A stretch of DNA of 42,405 bases from Methylobacterium haplocladii (GTDB lineage Bacteria; Pseudomonadota; Alphaproteobacteria; Rhizobiales; Beijerinckiaceae), in the NCBI RefSeq assembly GCF_007992175.1, contig NZ_BJZT01000026.1, positions 1-42,405 of the forward strand. Direction: 5' to 3'. Of the stretch, positions 42,405 through 42,405 are shown one piece after another. Each line of letters opens with the position of its first letter. Position 1 is the first letter of the stretch. The position numbers were made by a program, and so were the translations under genes. The notes below the pieces were generated by a model. The model saw only the letters and a program-made list of their open reading frames with translations, searched no databases and was not told the origin of the DNA.

Positions 42405-42405
42405 T

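Overview
This window is chromosomal DNA of a high-GC alphaproteobacterium, most likely Methylobacterium or Methylorubrum, an aerobic anoxygenic phototroph. The pointers are a purple-bacterial photosynthesis cluster with a spirilloxanthin-type carotenoid gene set and a tetraheme PufC, a MOFRL-type glycerate 2-kinase of the kind used in the serine cycle, and Rhizobiales-style neighbours (DUF1244, DUF1036, pyk). The genus is inferred from gene content; no database was searched.

Layout. (1) 1-13744, minus strand: the ribosomal protein/RNA polymerase/str cluster, transcribed rplJ-rplL-rpoB-rpoC, then rpsL-rpsG-fusA, with a Shine-Dalgarno at the left edge for a next gene (probably tuf). Each half has its own promoter: a TTGGCA/TATAGA promoter and about 420-nt leader before rplJ, and a TTGACG/TAGAAG promoter after the rpoC terminator for rpsL. 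(2) 13942-22147: housekeeping and metabolic genes (DUF1244, N-formylglutamate amidohydrolase, glycerate 2-kinase, DUF1036 protein, beta-barrel outer-membrane protein, pyruvate kinase, alpha/beta hydrolase, TPR protein, ribosomal protein L36). (3) 22370-33570, minus strand: a photosynthesis superoperon crtE-crtF-bchC-bchX-bchY-bchZ-(pufQ-like)-pufB-pufA-pufL-pufM-pufC. Many junctions are 1-4 nt overlaps, and it ends in a rho-independent terminator. (4) 33676-36547, plus strand: crtD and crtC, overlapping, then a DUF4174 protein. (5) 36551-42337, minus strand: bchD-bchO-crtI-crtB followed by two tandem, mutually similar membrane miniproteins joined by GTGA overlaps.

The genes together cover GGPP synthesis (crtE), phytoene (crtB), desaturation (crtI), hydration, 3,4-desaturation and methylation (crtC, crtD, crtF) towards spirilloxanthin; chlorophyllide reduction (bchXYZ) and C-3 oxidation (bchC) towards bacteriochlorophyll a; magnesium chelatase parts (bchD, bchO); and the LH1-reaction centre with its cytochrome (pufBALMC). 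Other bch genes, puhA, bchI and the PpsR/CrtJ repressor are not in the window. TGT-N12-ACA boxes, exact at crtI and crtD/crtE and degenerate at bchC, suggest PpsR/CrtJ control of all three transcription units.

Most interesting points: two tandem paralogous 47-48 aa membrane proteins translationally coupled to crtB; crtC has no start codon in frame at its conserved N-terminus; an unlabelled small gene overlapping bchZ that looks like pufQ; four TGTCA/TGACA half-sites at exact 13-bp spacing between crtE and crtD; a palindromic repeat inserted in frame in bchD; and an intercistronic pufA-pufL hairpin.
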